From Mycobacterium sp. SMC-2 (GTDB lineage: Bacteria > Actinomycetota > Actinomycetes > Mycobacteriales > Mycobacteriaceae), in NCBI RefSeq assembly GCF_025263485.1, contig NZ_CP079863.1, forward strand, positions 3,906,001 through 3,970,000: a DNA stretch of 64,000 nt, in the 5' to 3' direction. Below the pieces are notes generated by a model. It ran no database searches, was not told where the DNA came from, and was given only the letters and a program-made list of their open reading frames with translations. Made by a program: the position numbers and the translations under genes. Shown one piece after another: positions 51,241-62,318 of the stretch (its first letter is position 1; the number at the start of each line of letters is the position of its first letter).

Positions 51241-52233
51241 CTACTTCACCGTCGGCAGGTCGGGGCTCGAGACGTCGTAGGTCCGCCCGGGCTGGGTCAG
51301 CAGCGCGGCCAGCTTCTCGGCCTTCTCATCGGTGCGATCGGTCGTCCCCCAGATGACGACGCGGCCGTCGCCCAACGTGAGCGTGATCGAGGCCACCGAG
51401 GGGGCCGCGACCCTGCCCACCTGACCCGCGACCTCGGGGCGCAGCGCGGTGAGCACCTGCAGCGCGGCCTTGGTGGCCGGGTCGTTGGGGCCCGGATCGG
51501 CGACGTCGAGGTAGGGCAGCGCCGGCGGGGGCGGCCCCGTCGCGAAGTCGACGCCGTCGCGATCGAACAGGTGCGGGCCGTCCGGAAAGTCCTTCATCGC
51601 CACCGGAACCCGCTCGACGATGGTGATGCGCAGCGCCGACGGATACTGGCGCTGCACCCGCGCGCTGGCCACTCGCCGGATCGCCGCCACCCGGTCGGCG
51701 ACCTGGCTGGTGTTGATCTGCAGCAGCGGGGTGCCCGGCCGCACCCGCGCCGCGTCCAGCACCTCTTCGCGGGTCACCACCCCGGTGCCGACGACGACGA
51801 TGTTGCGGGCTGACATCGCGGGCGTGAAATAGAGGATCAACGCGAGCCCGATCCCGAGGGCGACCAGCAGCACCGTCACCAACAGCATCTTCAGGCCACG
51901 AACCACGCCCCGGGCGACGGGTTTGGGCTCGTCGGCCGGGCGACCGCTGATCCGGCGCTTGGCCTCCCGGCGGGCTTCTTCGATGGCGGTGGCCCGCGCC
52001 TGGGCGGCGCGGCGTTCTGCTCGTTCGCGGCGCGCCCGCCGGCGCGGCCCCTCGAATTCGATCTGCGTCGGCGGGGTTTCGGCCTCGGGCCCTCCGACGA
52101 AGAGCGGCTCGGTGGCGGCCTCCCCGGCCGCCTGGGCGTCGCCGACCGTCTCGTCCGGATTGCCCGCAGCCTCGGCCGGCCGCTCCCCAGCCCGCATCGT
52201 CACCGGGCGGTCGGCATCGTTGGGCTGGGTCAT
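51241..52233 (-). CDS. ftsQ: FtsQ, divisome protein with POTRA domain
   Basis: This 330-residue bitopic protein has a long charged cytoplasmic N-terminus (residues 1-115, including [20 protein letters not shown]). A single membrane helix follows ([20 protein letters not shown]), then a POTRA domain ([20 protein letters not shown] ... [20 protein letters not shown]) and the FtsQ beta domain ([20 protein letters not shown]). It links FtsB/L to the septal synthases. The start overlaps the murC stop by four bases. Confidence 0.95.
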   Translation of the reverse strand: MTQPNDADRPVTMRAGERPAEAAGNPDETVGDAQAAGEAATEPLFVGGPEAETPPTQIEFEGPRRRARRERAERRAAQARATAIEEARREAKRRISGRPADEPKPVARGVVRGLKMLLVTVLLVALGIGLALILYFTPAMSARNIVVVGTGVVTREEVLDAARVRPGTPLLQINTSQVADRVAAIRRVASARVQRQYPSALRITIVERVPVAMKDFPDGPHLFDRDGVDFATGPPPPALPYLDVADPGPNDPATKAALQVLTALRPEVAGQVGRVAAPSVASITLTLGDGRVVIWGTTDRTDEKAEKLAALLTQPGRTYDVSSPDLPTVK

Positions 52234-53690
52234 CGCAACACTCCCGGCCGGCCGGGCGCGCTGCGGTTGTCCCGGGCCCGCAACTCGGTCACGATCTCCG
52301 GTCCCAGTAGGGTCACGTCGCCGGCCCCCATGGTGACGATGACGTCGCCGGGGCCGGCCGCTTCGGCCACCTGCTGGGCGACTGCGGAGAAGTTCGGCAG
52401 GTAGTGCACCGGCACACTGACGTGCTCGGCCACGCTGGCGCCGCTGACACCGGCGAGCGGTTGTTCGCGCGCGCCATAGACGTCGAGGACGAACACCTCG
52501 TCGGCGGCATCGAGCGCGTGACCGAACTCGATCGCGAATTCCTTTGTGCGCGAATATAAGTGGGGCTGGAACACCACCAGGCTGCGACCGCCGCCGGTCT
52601 GCTCGAGGACGGTGCGAACCGCGGCCAGCGTGGCGCTGATCTCGGTGGGATGGTGGGCGTAGTCGTCGAAGACGCGCACCGACCCGGCGTTGCCCACCAG
52701 CTCGAACCGCCGGCGCACGCCCTCGAAGCCGGCCAGCCCGTCGAGCACGGCGTCCGCCGGGGCGCCGATCTCGATCGCCGCCAGCAGCGCGCCGAGCGCA
52801 TTGAGCGCCATGTGCCGCCCGGGCACCGACAGTCGCATCACACGTGGATACCGCTCTCCCGCCAGCTGGATGTGCGCGACCGCCTCGGTGCCCTGTTGCT
52901 CCCAGGACAACAGGGTGGCGGCGAGGTCCTGGTCCGGCGCGGACCCGTAGCGCAGCACCCGAATTCCCAGCTCGGCCGTGCGGTTTGCCAGCGCGGCCGC
53001 GCCCGGGTCATCGACGCACACCACCAGTGCTCCCCCCGGGGCGAGCCGCTCCACGAACGCGTCGAACACCGCGACATAGGCGTCGGCGCTGCCGTAGAAG
53101 TCCAGGTGATCGGTCTCGATGTTGATGACCACGGCGACGTTGGGCGTGTACTCCAGCAGCGACCCGTCGCTCTCGTCGGCCTCGGCGACGAAGCAGTCGC
53201 CGCTGCCGTGATGGGCGTTGGTGCCGGCCTCCCCCAGCTCGCCGCCGACCGCGAAGGACGGGTCGCGGCCGCAGTGCTGCAGCGCCACGATCAACATCGA
53301 CGTCGTCGTCGTCTTGCCGTGCGTGCCGGTGACCATCAGTGTGGTGCGCCCCTGCATCAGCCTGGCCAGCACCACCGGACGCAGGAGCACCGGGACGCCG
53401 CGCCGCCGCGCTTCGACGAGTTCGGGGTTGGTCTTCGGGATGGCGGCGTGCGTGGTGATGACCGCGGTCGGGCCGCCGGGCAGCAGGTCGAGCGACGACG
53501 CGTCATGGCCGATGCGGATCGACGCGCCCCGGGCCCGCAAGGCGTGCACGCCGCGCGACTCCTTGGCGTCGGACCCCGACACCAGCGCGCCGCGGTCCAG
53601 CAGGATGCGGGCGATGCCCGACATGCCGGCTCCCCCGATGCCGACCATGTGCACCCGCTGCAGCTCGGGCGGCAGCTGTTCGGCGTTCAC
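52230..53690 (-). CDS. murC: MurC, UDP-N-acetylmuramate--L-alanine ligase
   Basis: This 486-residue Mur ligase adds L-alanine to UDP-MurNAc (or the N-glycolyl form in mycobacteria). N-terminal Rossmann motif [22 protein letters not shown]-loop [16 protein letters not shown]; conserved [36 protein letters not shown] and [11 protein letters not shown]. The C-terminal domain has the usual [15 protein letters not shown]. The GTG at 53690 ([10 protein letters not shown]) fits the family. It overlaps murG upstream and ftsQ downstream by four bases each. Confidence 0.97.
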   Translation of the reverse strand: MNAEQLPPELQRVHMVGIGGAGMSGIARILLDRGALVSGSDAKESRGVHALRARGASIRIGHDASSLDLLPGGPTAVITTHAAIPKTNPELVEARRRGVPVLLRPVVLARLMQGRTTLMVTGTHGKTTTTSMLIVALQHCGRDPSFAVGGELGEAGTNAHHGSGDCFVAEADESDGSLLEYTPNVAVVINIETDHLDFYGSADAYVAVFDAFVERLAPGGALVVCVDDPGAAALANRTAELGIRVLRYGSAPDQDLAATLLSWEQQGTEAVAHIQLAGERYPRVMRLSVPGRHMALNALGALLAAIEIGAPADAVLDGLAGFEGVRRRFELVGNAGSVRVFDDYAHHPTEISATLAAVRTVLEQTGGGRSLVVFQPHLYSRTKEFAIEFGHALDAADEVFVLDVYGAREQPLAGVSGASVAEHVSVPVHYLPNFSAVAQQVAEAAGPGDVIVTMGAGDVTLLGPEIVTELRARDNRSAPGRPGVLR

Positions 53691-54907
53691 CGTCGTCCTC
53701 CCGCCGCTGCCTTCCTGGCGATGTCCAGCGCCGCCTGTGCCACTTGGCGCGCCGCGTCGGGGTGGCCCACGCGCGCGGCGGCCCTCGTCATCGCCGCCAG
53801 CCGCGGCGGGTCGTTGAGCAAGCCGGCCACCTCGCGGGCGACCAGCTCCGGTGTCAGGGCGGCGTCGGCGACCACCATGCCGCCCCCGGCGTTCACCACC
53901 GGCAGCGCGTTGAGCCGCTGCTCGCCGTTGCCGATCGGCAGCGGCACGTAGATGGCCGGCAGCCCGACGGCCGAGACCTCGGCGACGGTCATGGCGCCGG
54001 ACCGGCAGATGGCCAGGTCGGCGGCCGCGTAGGCCAGGTCCATCCGGTCCAGATACGGCACCGCCACGTACGGCGGGTCGCCGGGCCGGCTCTCGGGCAG
54101 CTCGAGGGTGTTCTTGGGTCCGTGCGCGTGCAGCACCGACACGCCCGCGGCGGCCAGGTCGGCGGCGGCGCCGGACACGGCCCGGTTCAGTGACACGGCG
54201 CCCTGCGAGCCGCCGAACACCAACAACACCCGCGCATCGTCGGCGAAGCCGAAGTGTTTTCGCGCCTCGGCGCGCAACGCCGCGCGGTCCAGCGAGGTGA
54301 TGGCCGCCCGCACCGGCACCCCGACCACCTCGGCCCGCGGTAGCCCGCAATCGGGAACCGCGGAGAGCACCCGGTCGGCGGCGCGGGCGCCTATCCGGTT
54401 GGCCAGCCCGGCGCTGGCGTTGGCTTCGTGGATCAGTACTGGTACTCGGCGCCTGCGGCTCAGACCGCGGGGCAGCCCGCGGGCGGCGAGGTACGCCGGC
54501 AGCGCCACGTATCCGCCGAAACCGATGATGACGTCGGCGTGCACCGCGTCGAGCACGGCGCGGGTCTCCCGGACCGCGCGCCACACCCGTGGTGGCAGCC
54601 GCGCCAGGTCGCCGCTGGGCTTGCGCGGCAGCGGCACCGGGGTGATCAGCTCGAGGTGGTAGCCGCGCTGGGGCACCAGCCGCGTCTCCAGCCCGCGGCG
54701 GGTGCCCAGCGCGGTGATGCGCACCTGCGGATCGAGCGCGCTGAGCGCGTCGGCGACCGCCATCGCGGGCTCGACGTGGCCGGCGGTGCCCCCGCCGGCC
54801 AGCACGACCGACAGTGGCCGGCCGGGCTTAACAGCCGACAACGCGGCACCGGCGGGTTGGGGGCTGGCCCCCAACCCGCCGGTCGGCATGCTGACCGTGT
54901 CGTTCAC
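53687..54907 (-). CDS. murG: MurG, lipid II-forming GlcNAc transferase
   Basis: This 406-residue GT28 glycosyltransferase adds GlcNAc to lipid I on the inner membrane face. [20 protein letters not shown] is the N-terminal glycine-rich loop. [51 protein letters not shown] and [27 protein letters not shown] bind acceptor and UDP-GlcNAc. The first about 25 residues (before [10 protein letters not shown]) are a non-conserved Gly/Ala extension, and an ATG at 54889 is an alternative start. The GTG at 54907 overlaps the ftsW stop by four bases. Confidence 0.96.
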   Translation of the reverse strand: MNDTVSMPTGGLGASPQPAGAALSAVKPGRPLSVVLAGGGTAGHVEPAMAVADALSALDPQVRITALGTRRGLETRLVPQRGYHLELITPVPLPRKPSGDLARLPPRVWRAVRETRAVLDAVHADVIIGFGGYVALPAYLAARGLPRGLSRRRRVPVLIHEANASAGLANRIGARAADRVLSAVPDCGLPRAEVVGVPVRAAITSLDRAALRAEARKHFGFADDARVLLVFGGSQGAVSLNRAVSGAAADLAAAGVSVLHAHGPKNTLELPESRPGDPPYVAVPYLDRMDLAYAAADLAICRSGAMTVAEVSAVGLPAIYVPLPIGNGEQRLNALPVVNAGGGMVVADAALTPELVAREVAGLLNDPPRLAAMTRAAARVGHPDAARQVAQAALDIARKAAAGGRR

Positions 54908-56496
54908 CCGTAACGCTGACCTTCCAGTGCGCGAGCGCGCCGTGACTGACGCTGGCCGGCGTATCGCTGGCCAGATCCATGATGCACCGCCCGGCGGGCC
55001 GGGCGGGCGGCCGTGCGGGAGAACGCCGGCCGCAGCGGTTCCTCAGCCTTGCGGGAGGCCTTGCGGGCCGGCGCCTGGGCGGCGTTGCGGGAGGCTCCCT
55101 TGGCCGGTTGGTTGCCGCCGCGTTTGCGATCGCGGAACGACTCCAGGCGGGTCGGCACGTACGGCTGGGGCAGCGGCAACCGCAGGAACCGGTTGACCTT
55201 GTCGTCGCGGCCGGCGCGCAGCGCCGCCACCGCCTCGGGTTCGTGACGGGCCGCGTTGGCCATGATCCCGATCATGAAAAGCGTTGCCGCCGTAGATGTT
55301 CCGCCCGCGGAGATGAGCGGCAGCTGAATGCCGGTGACCGGCAGGATGCCGATCACGTAACCGATGTTGATGAACGCCTGGCCCAGCACCCACATCGTGG
55401 TGGTGGCGGTCAACAGGCGCAGGAAGGGGTCGGCCGACCGGCGGGCGATGCGCATCCCGGTGTAGGCGAACAGCCCGAAGAGGACCAGCAGCCCGAATGC
55501 GCCGACGAACCCCAGCTCCTCGCCGATGATCGCGAAGATGAAGTCGTTGTGGGCGTTGGGCAGGTAGTTCCACTTGGCGACGCCCTGGCCCAGGCCGTCG
55601 CCGAAAATGCCCCCGTGGGCCAGGGCGAACTTCGCCTGGCGGGCCTGATAGCCGGTGTCCATGGGGTCGTTCTCGGGGTTCATCCAGGACTTCACCCGCT
55701 CCGAGCGGTAACCCGCCGACATGGCCAGGACCGCGCCGGCCATGAACACGGCCAGCAGCGAGGTGGCGAAGACGCGCAGCGGCAGCCCGGCGTACCACAA
55801 CAGCGCCAGCAGGATGATGCCCAGCGAGACCGTCTGCCCCAGGTCGGGCTGGGCCACGATGAGCGCCAGCGCGATGACGGCGGCCGGCACCAGCGGGATC
55901 AGCATCTCGCGCAGCGACGCCCGCTCGAGGCGGCGGGCCGCCAGCAGGTGCGCGCCCCAGATGGCGAAGGCGATTTTCGCCAGCTCGGAGGGCTGCATCG
56001 AGAAGCCGGCGACGACAAACCACTTACGGGACCCGTTGGCCAGGTTGCCGATGCCGGGAACCAGCACGAGCACCAACAGGATGACGGTGACGAGATAGCC
56101 GGTGAAGGCCACGCGGCGGATGAACCGCACCGACATTCGCAGTGAGGCGTAGCAGGCGATCAGGCCGATCACCGTCCACAACACCTGCTTTCCGAAGATC
56201 ACCCAGGCCGACCCGTCGGCATCGTAGGACCGCACGCCCGACGCCGACAGCACCATGATCAGGCCGAGCGTCGTCAGCAGCCCGGCGACCGCGATGATCA
56301 GGTGGAACGACGTCATGGGCCGGCTCAGCCAGGCGCCGAACCGGTTGCGCCGCTGGCCACCGGCCTGCGGCTTGGCTTCGGAGCTGCCTTCGGTGCGCAC
56401 CGGGCCGGTCGCCTCGTCGGCATCGCCCGGCTCGGCCCCGGCAGCCTCGGAAGTGTCTTTGCCCCGGCGTCTCAGCCGGGCCAGGGGGTTACCCAT
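54904..56496 (-). CDS. ftsW: FtsW, SEDS-family septal peptidoglycan glycosyltransferase
   Basis: This 530-residue polytopic protein has about ten membrane segments between residues 60 and 440. SEDS motifs visible: [30 protein letters not shown] (including the RKW...QPSEL region), [42 protein letters not shown] and [20 protein letters not shown]. The last about 90 residues are basic and disordered ([20 protein letters not shown]). It works with PbpB, encoded upstream in the same cluster. It starts ATG 56496, seven bases after the murD stop. Confidence 0.96.
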   Translation of the reverse strand: MGNPLARLRRRGKDTSEAAGAEPGDADEATGPVRTEGSSEAKPQAGGQRRNRFGAWLSRPMTSFHLIIAVAGLLTTLGLIMVLSASGVRSYDADGSAWVIFGKQVLWTVIGLIACYASLRMSVRFIRRVAFTGYLVTVILLVLVLVPGIGNLANGSRKWFVVAGFSMQPSELAKIAFAIWGAHLLAARRLERASLREMLIPLVPAAVIALALIVAQPDLGQTVSLGIILLALLWYAGLPLRVFATSLLAVFMAGAVLAMSAGYRSERVKSWMNPENDPMDTGYQARQAKFALAHGGIFGDGLGQGVAKWNYLPNAHNDFIFAIIGEELGFVGAFGLLVLFGLFAYTGMRIARRSADPFLRLLTATTTMWVLGQAFINIGYVIGILPVTGIQLPLISAGGTSTAATLFMIGIMANAARHEPEAVAALRAGRDDKVNRFLRLPLPQPYVPTRLESFRDRKRGGNQPAKGASRNAAQAPARKASRKAEEPLRPAFSRTAARPARRAVHHGSGQRYAGQRQSRRARALEGQRYG

Positions 56497-56502
56497 GCCC
56501 GC

Positions 56503-57960
56503 CTACCGGGTGGCCGCGCGCACGGCGGCGGCGAAGGCATCGCCACGGTCGGCGTACCCGGTGAACTGGTCGAACGACGCACCGGCCGGTGCCAGCAGCA
56601 CCGTGTCGCCGGGCCGCGCCAGGTCGCGGGCCGCGGCCACCGCCGCGGTCATGACGGAAGTGCCGATATCGCCACCGGAATGTTTCACTTCTGTCACACC
56701 TGCACCAACAACCTCAGCCGTCGCATTCATACCAGCATCCTCGCCTGTCACAACCTGGACGACGGGGACATCCGGCGCGTGTCGCGATAACGCCTCTGCA
56801 ACCTCTTGGCGATCCCGACCGATCAGCACCGCGCCGACCAGGTGGGAGGCGATCCTGGCGACCTCGGCGTCGACCGACGCGCCCTTGAGCAATCCGCCGG
56901 CCACCCAGACCACGCGCGGATAGGCCAGCACGGACGCCTCGGCGGCGTGCGGGTTGGTGGCCTTCGAGTCGTCGACGTAGGTGATCCCGTCGGCGACCGC
57001 GACAACCTCAGCCCGGTGCCGGCCCACGCGGAACGACGCGATCGCATCCGCGATCGCGTCGGGGGGCACACCGACGCTGCGCGCCAGCGCCGCCGCGGCC
57101 AGGGCGTCGAGGATGCCGACGGGTCCCGGCACCGGGATCGAGTCGACCGGTAGCAGGGCCAGGTCGTCGGCGAATGCGCGGTCGATAAGTTGGCCGTCGC
57201 GCACGCCCAGCTCGCCCGCCGCCGGCTCACCGAGCCGGAAGCCCACGCGCACCGGCGCCGCGGCGGTCTTTAGCAACGCGGCCGCCCGGGCGTCGTCGAG
57301 ACCGACCACCGCCACCCGGCCGTCCAGCACCCGCGCCTTCGCGGCCGTGTACTCGGCCATGGTGGAGTGCCAGTCCAGGTGGTCTTCGGCGATGTTGAGG
57401 ACGGCGCCAGCCTCCGGCCGCACCGAGGGCGCCCAGTGCAGCTGGAAGCTCGACAGCTCGACGGCCAGCAGCTCGGCGGGCTCGTCGAGCGCGTCCAGGA
57501 CCGGGTCGCCGATATTGCCGCACAACAGGCTGCGCCGGCCCCCGGCGGCCAACATGGCGTGCAGCATCGACGTCGTCGTCGTCTTGCCGTTGGTGCCGGT
57601 CACCGCCAGCCAGCGGCGCGGCGGACCGTACCGGCCCGCCGCGTCGAGCCGCCAGGCCAACTCGACGTCGCCCCAGACCGGCACGCCCGCCGCCGCGGCG
57701 GCGACCAGCAGCGGCGTGTCCGGCGCGAATCCGGGGCTGGTGACCACCAGGGCGTACTGCGCGACGCGCTGCGTGGCCGTCGGGGTGGTCACCGTCGCCA
57801 CACCGGTCTCGGCGTAGCGCCGCAGCGTAGCCGGGTCGTCGTCGCACAGGGTCGGCACCGCGCCGAATCGGGCCAGGGCCGCCAGCACCGCCTTGCCGGT
57901 GATGCCGCCGCCGGCCACCAGCACGGCCGCGCCCGGCTCCAACGGTTCGAGCCCGGGCAT
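56503..57960 (-). CDS. murD: MurD, UDP-MurNAc-L-Ala--D-glutamate ligase
   Basis: This 485-residue Mur ligase adds D-glutamate to the peptide stem. The N-terminal domain ([20 protein letters not shown]), P-loop [76 protein letters not shown] and [12 protein letters not shown] are all intact. The ATG at 57960 starts one base after the mraY stop; the frame is open to 57990. Residues about 400-430 ([20 protein letters not shown]) are encoded by DNA (56660-56760) noticeably lower in GC than the rest. Confidence 0.96.
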   Translation of the reverse strand: MPGLEPLEPGAAVLVAGGGITGKAVLAALARFGAVPTLCDDDPATLRRYAETGVATVTTPTATQRVAQYALVVTSPGFAPDTPLLVAAAAAGVPVWGDVELAWRLDAAGRYGPPRRWLAVTGTNGKTTTTSMLHAMLAAGGRRSLLCGNIGDPVLDALDEPAELLAVELSSFQLHWAPSVRPEAGAVLNIAEDHLDWHSTMAEYTAAKARVLDGRVAVVGLDDARAAALLKTAAAPVRVGFRLGEPAAGELGVRDGQLIDRAFADDLALLPVDSIPVPGPVGILDALAAAALARSVGVPPDAIADAIASFRVGRHRAEVVAVADGITYVDDSKATNPHAAEASVLAYPRVVWVAGGLLKGASVDAEVARIASHLVGAVLIGRDRQEVAEALSRHAPDVPVVQVVTGEDAGMNATAEVVGAGVTEVKHSGGDIGTSVMTAAVAAARDLARPGDTVLLAPAGASFDQFTGYADRGDAFAAAVRAATR

Positions 57961-57961
57961 C

Positions 57962-59041
57962 TCAGGCACCGATCGCGGCCAGCCACTCACCGTAGAAAAG
58001 GGCCACGCCCAGCCCGCAGGTGATGGCCGTGAGCAGCCAGAAGCGGATGATCACCGTTGTCTCGGCCCAGCCGGCCAATTCGAAATGGTGGTGGAACGGC
58101 GCCATCCGGAACACCCGGCGCCCGGTGGTGCGAAACGCCAGGATCTGCAGCACCACCGAGGTGACCTCGGCGACGAACAGCGACCCCAGCACGACGGCGA
58201 GGATCTCGGTGCGGCTGGTGACCGACAGGCCCGCGATGATGCCGCCCAGCGCCAGCGATCCCGTGTCACCCATGAAAATCTTTGCCGGAGCGGCATTCCA
58301 CCACAGAAAGCCGATGCAGGCGCCCGCGGTGGCGGCCGCGACGAGCGCCAGGTCCAGCGGGTCGCGCACGTTGTAGCAGCCCAGGCCCGGGGCGGTGACG
58401 CAGGCGTTGCGGTACTGCCAGAAGGTGATCAAGACGTACGCGGCGGTCACCATCGCCATGCACCCGGCCGCCAGCCCGTCCAGGCCGTCGGTGAAATTGA
58501 CCGCGTTGGACCAGGCGCTGACGACCACCACGCAGAACAACACGAACAGCCCGGGAGCAAAAGTGACGGTGGCGATCTCGCGCACGTAGGACAGGTCCGA
58601 GCTGGCCGGCGTCAATCCGCTGCCATTGCGGAACTGCAACACCAGCGCCCCGAACAGCACCGCCGCGGCGACCTGCCCGACGGTCTTGGCCGTCTTGTTC
58701 AGCCCGAGGTTGCGCGACCGGCGGATCTTGATCAGGTCATCGAGGAAGCCGACGGCACCGAGCACGGTGGCCAGAGCCAACACCAGCAGCCCGGACGCCG
58801 AGACACCCTCCCCGTCGAACGCCAGCCCGACCAGGTGCGTGCCCAGGTATCCGGCCCAGATGCCGGCCAGGATGGCCACCCCGCCCATCGACGGCGTGCC
58901 GCGTTTGGTGTGGTGGCTGGGCGGGCCGTCGTCGCGGGTGTGATGGCCGAAACCCTGCCGGGTGAACAAGCGGATCAGCGCCGGCGTCAACAGGATTGAC
59001 ACCGCGAGCGCGACCGCCACGGCGATGAGGATCTGCCTCAC
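57962..59041 (-). CDS. mraY: MraY (MurX), phospho-MurNAc-pentapeptide translocase
   Basis: This 359-residue membrane enzyme with ten predicted helices makes lipid I from UDP-MurNAc-pentapeptide and decaprenyl phosphate. Signatures: [38 protein letters not shown] (catalytic DD), [15 protein letters not shown] and [18 protein letters not shown], plus [20 protein letters not shown] (the HHH motif). In M. tuberculosis it is called MurX. It overlaps murF upstream by four bases and is followed by murD. Confidence 0.97.
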   Translation of the reverse strand: MRQILIAVAVALAVSILLTPALIRLFTRQGFGHHTRDDGPPSHHTKRGTPSMGGVAILAGIWAGYLGTHLVGLAFDGEGVSASGLLVLALATVLGAVGFLDDLIKIRRSRNLGLNKTAKTVGQVAAAVLFGALVLQFRNGSGLTPASSDLSYVREIATVTFAPGLFVLFCVVVVSAWSNAVNFTDGLDGLAAGCMAMVTAAYVLITFWQYRNACVTAPGLGCYNVRDPLDLALVAAATAGACIGFLWWNAAPAKIFMGDTGSLALGGIIAGLSVTSRTEILAVVLGSLFVAEVTSVVLQILAFRTTGRRVFRMAPFHHHFELAGWAETTVIIRFWLLTAITCGLGVALFYGEWLAAIGA

Positions 59042-60588
59042 GAGGCCGTCCCCCCGCCCGTGGCCAGCGCGTCGGCCAGCGCCCCCAGCCCGGCCGCGTT
59101 GGAGGCCTTGACCAGCACCACGTCGCCGGGCCGCAGCTCGGCCCGCAACAGCGCCAGGGCGGCGTCGGCGTCGGCCACCTTGACGGCCCCTCTATCGACC
59201 CCTCTATCGGCCCCTATGTCGCCCCACGAGCCCCACGAGCCCTCCATGACCGCTCCGTGGTGCATGGCGCTCATTGACCTCCCACTTCCCACGACGACGA
59301 GTCGAGACACATCTAAGCGCACCGCCAGCCGGCCGATGCGATCGTGTTCGGCTACCGCGTCCTCGCCGAGCTCGGCCATTTCGCCCAGCACCGCCCAGCT
59401 CCTGCGCTTCTCGGGGCCGTGGGCGATCCAGGCCAGCGCCTGCAGTCCGGCCCGCATCGAGTCGGGGTTGGCGTTGTAGGCGTCGTCGATCACCGTGACC
59501 CCGTCCGCCCGGGTGGTCACCTGCATCCGGTGCTGCGACACCGGTCCCGCCTGCGCGAGCGCGGCGCCGACCTGGCCGACGGTGGCGCCGCATTGCAGCG
59601 CGACCGCGGCGGCGCACAGCGCGTTGGTGACCTGATGGTCGCCGAACACCCCGAGCTCAACCGCGACCGCGCTGTCCATCGCGTGCAGGGTAAAGCGCGG
59701 CCTGGCCAGTTCGTCCAGCGACACTCCGTCCGCCCAGACGTCGCTGGGGCCCGAATCGGTATGGCTGGACCGGCTGACCCGCACCACCCTCGCCGCGGTG
59801 ACACGGGCCATGGCCGCCACGGCCGGGTCGTCGCAGTTGAGGATGACCACACCGGAGGACGGAACAGATTGGGGCAGTTCGGATTTGGTGCGTGCGATGG
59901 CTTCCCGTGAGCCGAACTCGCCCAGGTGGGCGGTGCCGACGTTGAGGACCACCCCGATCGCCGGCGGCGCGATCCTTGCCAGCGCGGCGATGTTGCCGGG
60001 ATGGCGGGCCGACATCTCGAGGACCAAGTAGTCGGTGCGCCGCGTCGCGCGCAACACCGTCCAGGGGTGTCCCAGCTCGTTGTTGAACGACCCGGGCGGG
60101 GCCACCACCGCGCCCAGCGGCTCGAGCACGGCGGCCACCAGGTCTTTGGTCGACGTCTTCCCTGACGAGCCGGTGATGCCGATGATGGTCAGCCCGCCCG
60201 CCACCAGCTCCGCGGCCACCGCCTTGGCCAGCTTCGCCAGCGCGGCCAGCACCGCCGCGCCCGAGCCGTCGGTGTCGTTTTCGAGCACCCCGGCCAGGCC
60301 GGCGTCGGCGCGACCAGTCCCCGGTTCCGGGGGCACCACGATGGCGGGCACCCCGACCGGCCGGGCGGCCAGCACGGCGACCGCGCCGGCCGCCGCCGCC
60401 GCGCGCGCGTAGTCGTGCCCGTCGGCGTGGGCCCCCGGCAGCGCCAGGAACAGCCCGCCGGGACCGACGGCGCGCGAGTCGAATTCGACGGTGCCGGTGA
60501 CGCGGAGCTCGGCGGCGGCCTGCGGCGAGATGTCGGCCAGCGTGCCGCCCACGATCTCGGCGATCTGCGCGACGGTCAGGTCGATCAT
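59038..60588 (-). CDS. murF: MurF, UDP-MurNAc-tripeptide--D-Ala-D-Ala ligase
   Basis: This 516-residue Mur ligase adds D-Ala-D-Ala to complete the pentapeptide. P-loop [60 protein letters not shown] and [20 protein letters not shown] are conserved. The C-terminal domain holds a tandem-repeat insertion (residues about 450-475, GSWGSWG then DRGVDRGA) in a region that varies among mycobacteria. It overlaps murE upstream and mraY downstream by four bases. Confidence 0.96.
   Translation of the reverse strand: MIDLTVAQIAEIVGGTLADISPQAAAELRVTGTVEFDSRAVGPGGLFLALPGAHADGHDYARAAAAAGAVAVLAARPVGVPAIVVPPEPGTGRADAGLAGVLENDTDGSGAAVLAALAKLAKAVAAELVAGGLTIIGITGSSGKTSTKDLVAAVLEPLGAVVAPPGSFNNELGHPWTVLRATRRTDYLVLEMSARHPGNIAALARIAPPAIGVVLNVGTAHLGEFGSREAIARTKSELPQSVPSSGVVILNCDDPAVAAMARVTAARVVRVSRSSHTDSGPSDVWADGVSLDELARPRFTLHAMDSAVAVELGVFGDHQVTNALCAAAVALQCGATVGQVGAALAQAGPVSQHRMQVTTRADGVTVIDDAYNANPDSMRAGLQALAWIAHGPEKRRSWAVLGEMAELGEDAVAEHDRIGRLAVRLDVSRLVVVGSGRSMSAMHHGAVMEGSWGSWGDIGADRGVDRGAVKVADADAALALLRAELRPGDVVLVKASNAAGLGALADALATGGGTAS
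59187..59239. repeat. Short tandem repeats inside murF
   Basis: In plus orientation CCCCTCTATCGA and CCCCTCTATCGG (59187-59198, 59199-59210) are followed by CCCCTATGTCG. Two copies of the 9-mer CCCCACGAG lie at 59222-59230 and 59231-59239. The two 12-bp copies and the two 9-bp copies are in frame, encoding DRGV-DRGA and the GSWGSWG stretch of MurF. Copy-number change would not break the gene. Confidence 0.85.
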
Positions 60589-62120
60589 GACCGCGCCTTG
60601 AGCGCCCGGGCCAGCTCGACCCGATCGTCGAACGGGCGGACCTTTTCCGCCCCGCGCTGACCGGTCTCATGCCCCTTGCCCGCGACCAGGACGACGTCGC
60701 CCGCGCCGGCCCAGGCGACCGCGTGTTCGATCGCCGCTCGCCGGTCGCCGATCTCGACAACCTCGGCCGCACCGCCACTTTCGGCCGCACCGGCCAGGAT
60801 CTCTCGGCGAATGGCGGCCGGATCCTCGCCGCGGGGGTTGTCGTCGGTGACGACGACCAGGTCGGCCAGCTCGGCCGCGGTCGCGCCCATCGGCGCCCGC
60901 TTGCCCGGGTCGCGCTCGCCACCGGCGCCGAACACCACCGCCAGCCGGCGACCCGGTCGCGCCAGGGCGGTCAGCACCGCCCGCAGCGCGCCCGGCTTGT
61001 GGGCGTAGTCGACCAGCGCGAGGAAATCCTGGCCACAGTCGATCTCTTCCATGCGGCCCGGGACCCGGGTCTCCAGCAGTCCCGGCGCCGCCTGCTCCGG
61101 CGACACTCCCACCGCGTCGAGAATGGCCAGCGCGACAAGGCAATTGGCGACGTTGTAATGCCCCGCCAGCCGGACGCCGACCCGGTGGCGCACGCCGGCG
61201 GGGTCGATTGCGGTGAACTGCTGTCCCCCGGCGCCCAACGGGGTCACGTCCATGGCGCGCCAGTGCGCGGGCCGGCCGGCGGCGCTGACGGTGATCGCGT
61301 CACCGGCCCTTTCGGCCATGGCGCGCCCGGCGTCGTCGTCGATGCAGACCACGACCCGGCGGGCCCGCAGCGCCGACGCGGGATCGAACAGCTGCGCCTT
61401 GGCCTCGAAGTAGTCGGCCATGGTGGGGTGAAAGTCGAGGTGGTCGCGCGAGAGGTTGGTGAAGCCGCCCACCGCGAATCTGGTGCCGTCCACCCGGCCC
61501 AGCGCCAGCGCGTGGCTGGACACCTCCATGACGACGGTGTCCACCCCGCGCTCGGCCATCGCCGCGAACATGGCCTGCAGCGCGGGGGCCTCCGGCGTGG
61601 TCAGCGCGCTCGGAACGTCGGCGCCGTCGATGCGGATGCCGATGGTGCCGATCAGCCCGGCTTTCCGGCCGGCGGCGCGCAGCCCGGATTCGACCAGATA
61701 AGTCGTGGTGGTCTTGCCCGACGTTCCGGTGATGCCGACGACCGTGGTGCGCTCCGACGGGTTCCCGTACACGGTCGCGGCCAGGGCGCCAAGCACGCTG
61801 CGCGGCGCCGGGTGCACCAGCGTCGGCACGGCCGAGGCCGAAGCACCCATCGCCGCGACCCCGGCGGCATCGGTGAGGACCGCGACGGCGCCGCGTTGGA
61901 CCGCCTCCGCCACGTAGCGGGCCCCGTGCGTCGACGAGCCCGGCAGCGCGGCGAACAAGTCGCCGGGCTGCACGTCCTGGGCGCGCAGCGTCACGCCGGT
62001 GACGGCCACGTCGGGCACCGCCGCGCCCCCGTGCGCCAGCACCGCCCCGACCTGGGTCGCCAGCGCGGGCAGGCGCGTGCCCGCCCCGACGCTTGGCCGC
62101 AAACCAGTGGGCACCGACAA
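60585..62120 (-). CDS. murE: MurE, UDP-MurNAc-L-Ala-D-Glu--meso-DAP ligase
   Basis: This 511-residue Mur ligase adds meso-diaminopimelate. P-loop [60 protein letters not shown]; carboxylated-Lys region; and the DAP-selecting motif [13 protein letters not shown]. These mark the DAP (not lysine) form. The first 25 residues are poorly conserved. It is the first Mur ligase in the cluster, beginning 198 bp after the pbpB stop, so a separate promoter may exist in that gap. Confidence 0.97.
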   Translation of the reverse strand: MSVPTGLRPSVGAGTRLPALATQVGAVLAHGGAAVPDVAVTGVTLRAQDVQPGDLFAALPGSSTHGARYVAEAVQRGAVAVLTDAAGVAAMGASASAVPTLVHPAPRSVLGALAATVYGNPSERTTVVGITGTSGKTTTTYLVESGLRAAGRKAGLIGTIGIRIDGADVPSALTTPEAPALQAMFAAMAERGVDTVVMEVSSHALALGRVDGTRFAVGGFTNLSRDHLDFHPTMADYFEAKAQLFDPASALRARRVVVCIDDDAGRAMAERAGDAITVSAAGRPAHWRAMDVTPLGAGGQQFTAIDPAGVRHRVGVRLAGHYNVANCLVALAILDAVGVSPEQAAPGLLETRVPGRMEEIDCGQDFLALVDYAHKPGALRAVLTALARPGRRLAVVFGAGGERDPGKRAPMGATAAELADLVVVTDDNPRGEDPAAIRREILAGAAESGGAAEVVEIGDRRAAIEHAVAWAGAGDVVLVAGKGHETGQRGAEKVRPFDDRVELARALKARS

Positions 62121-62206
62121 ACCTCCCGTCCACGCGCGTGGTCCTCATGATCGGCCATGACACCCTACCGAGACGCACCTGCCACCCAGGTGCGCTCGTC
62201 AATTGA

Positions 62207-62276
62207 GTGTGCGTCGAGGGCTTTCAGTGTGCGTCGAGGGCGCGATAAGGGCCCTGATTCCGCCTTGAACGCACAC
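62207..62276. repeat. Direct and inverted repeats between pbpB and murE
   Basis: GTGTGCGTCGAGGG occurs at 62207-62220 and 62227-62240, and ACGCACAC at 62269-62276 is the inverse complement of GTGTGCGT. The combination could fold as a stem-loop terminator or attenuator in the pbpB-murE gap. No U-run is present. Function is uncertain. Confidence 0.55.
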
Positions 62277-62318
62277 GCAAAGCCGTCACCGCACAGTCGA
62301 CGGCCCGCGTGGGCCCCG

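Noticed and set aside
54979..56145. 388-codon plus-strand frame opposite ftsW
   Set aside because: Composition (His/Gln/Arg/Asp/Gly mix) typical of the reverse complement of a membrane-protein gene; no start signal or homology recognised.
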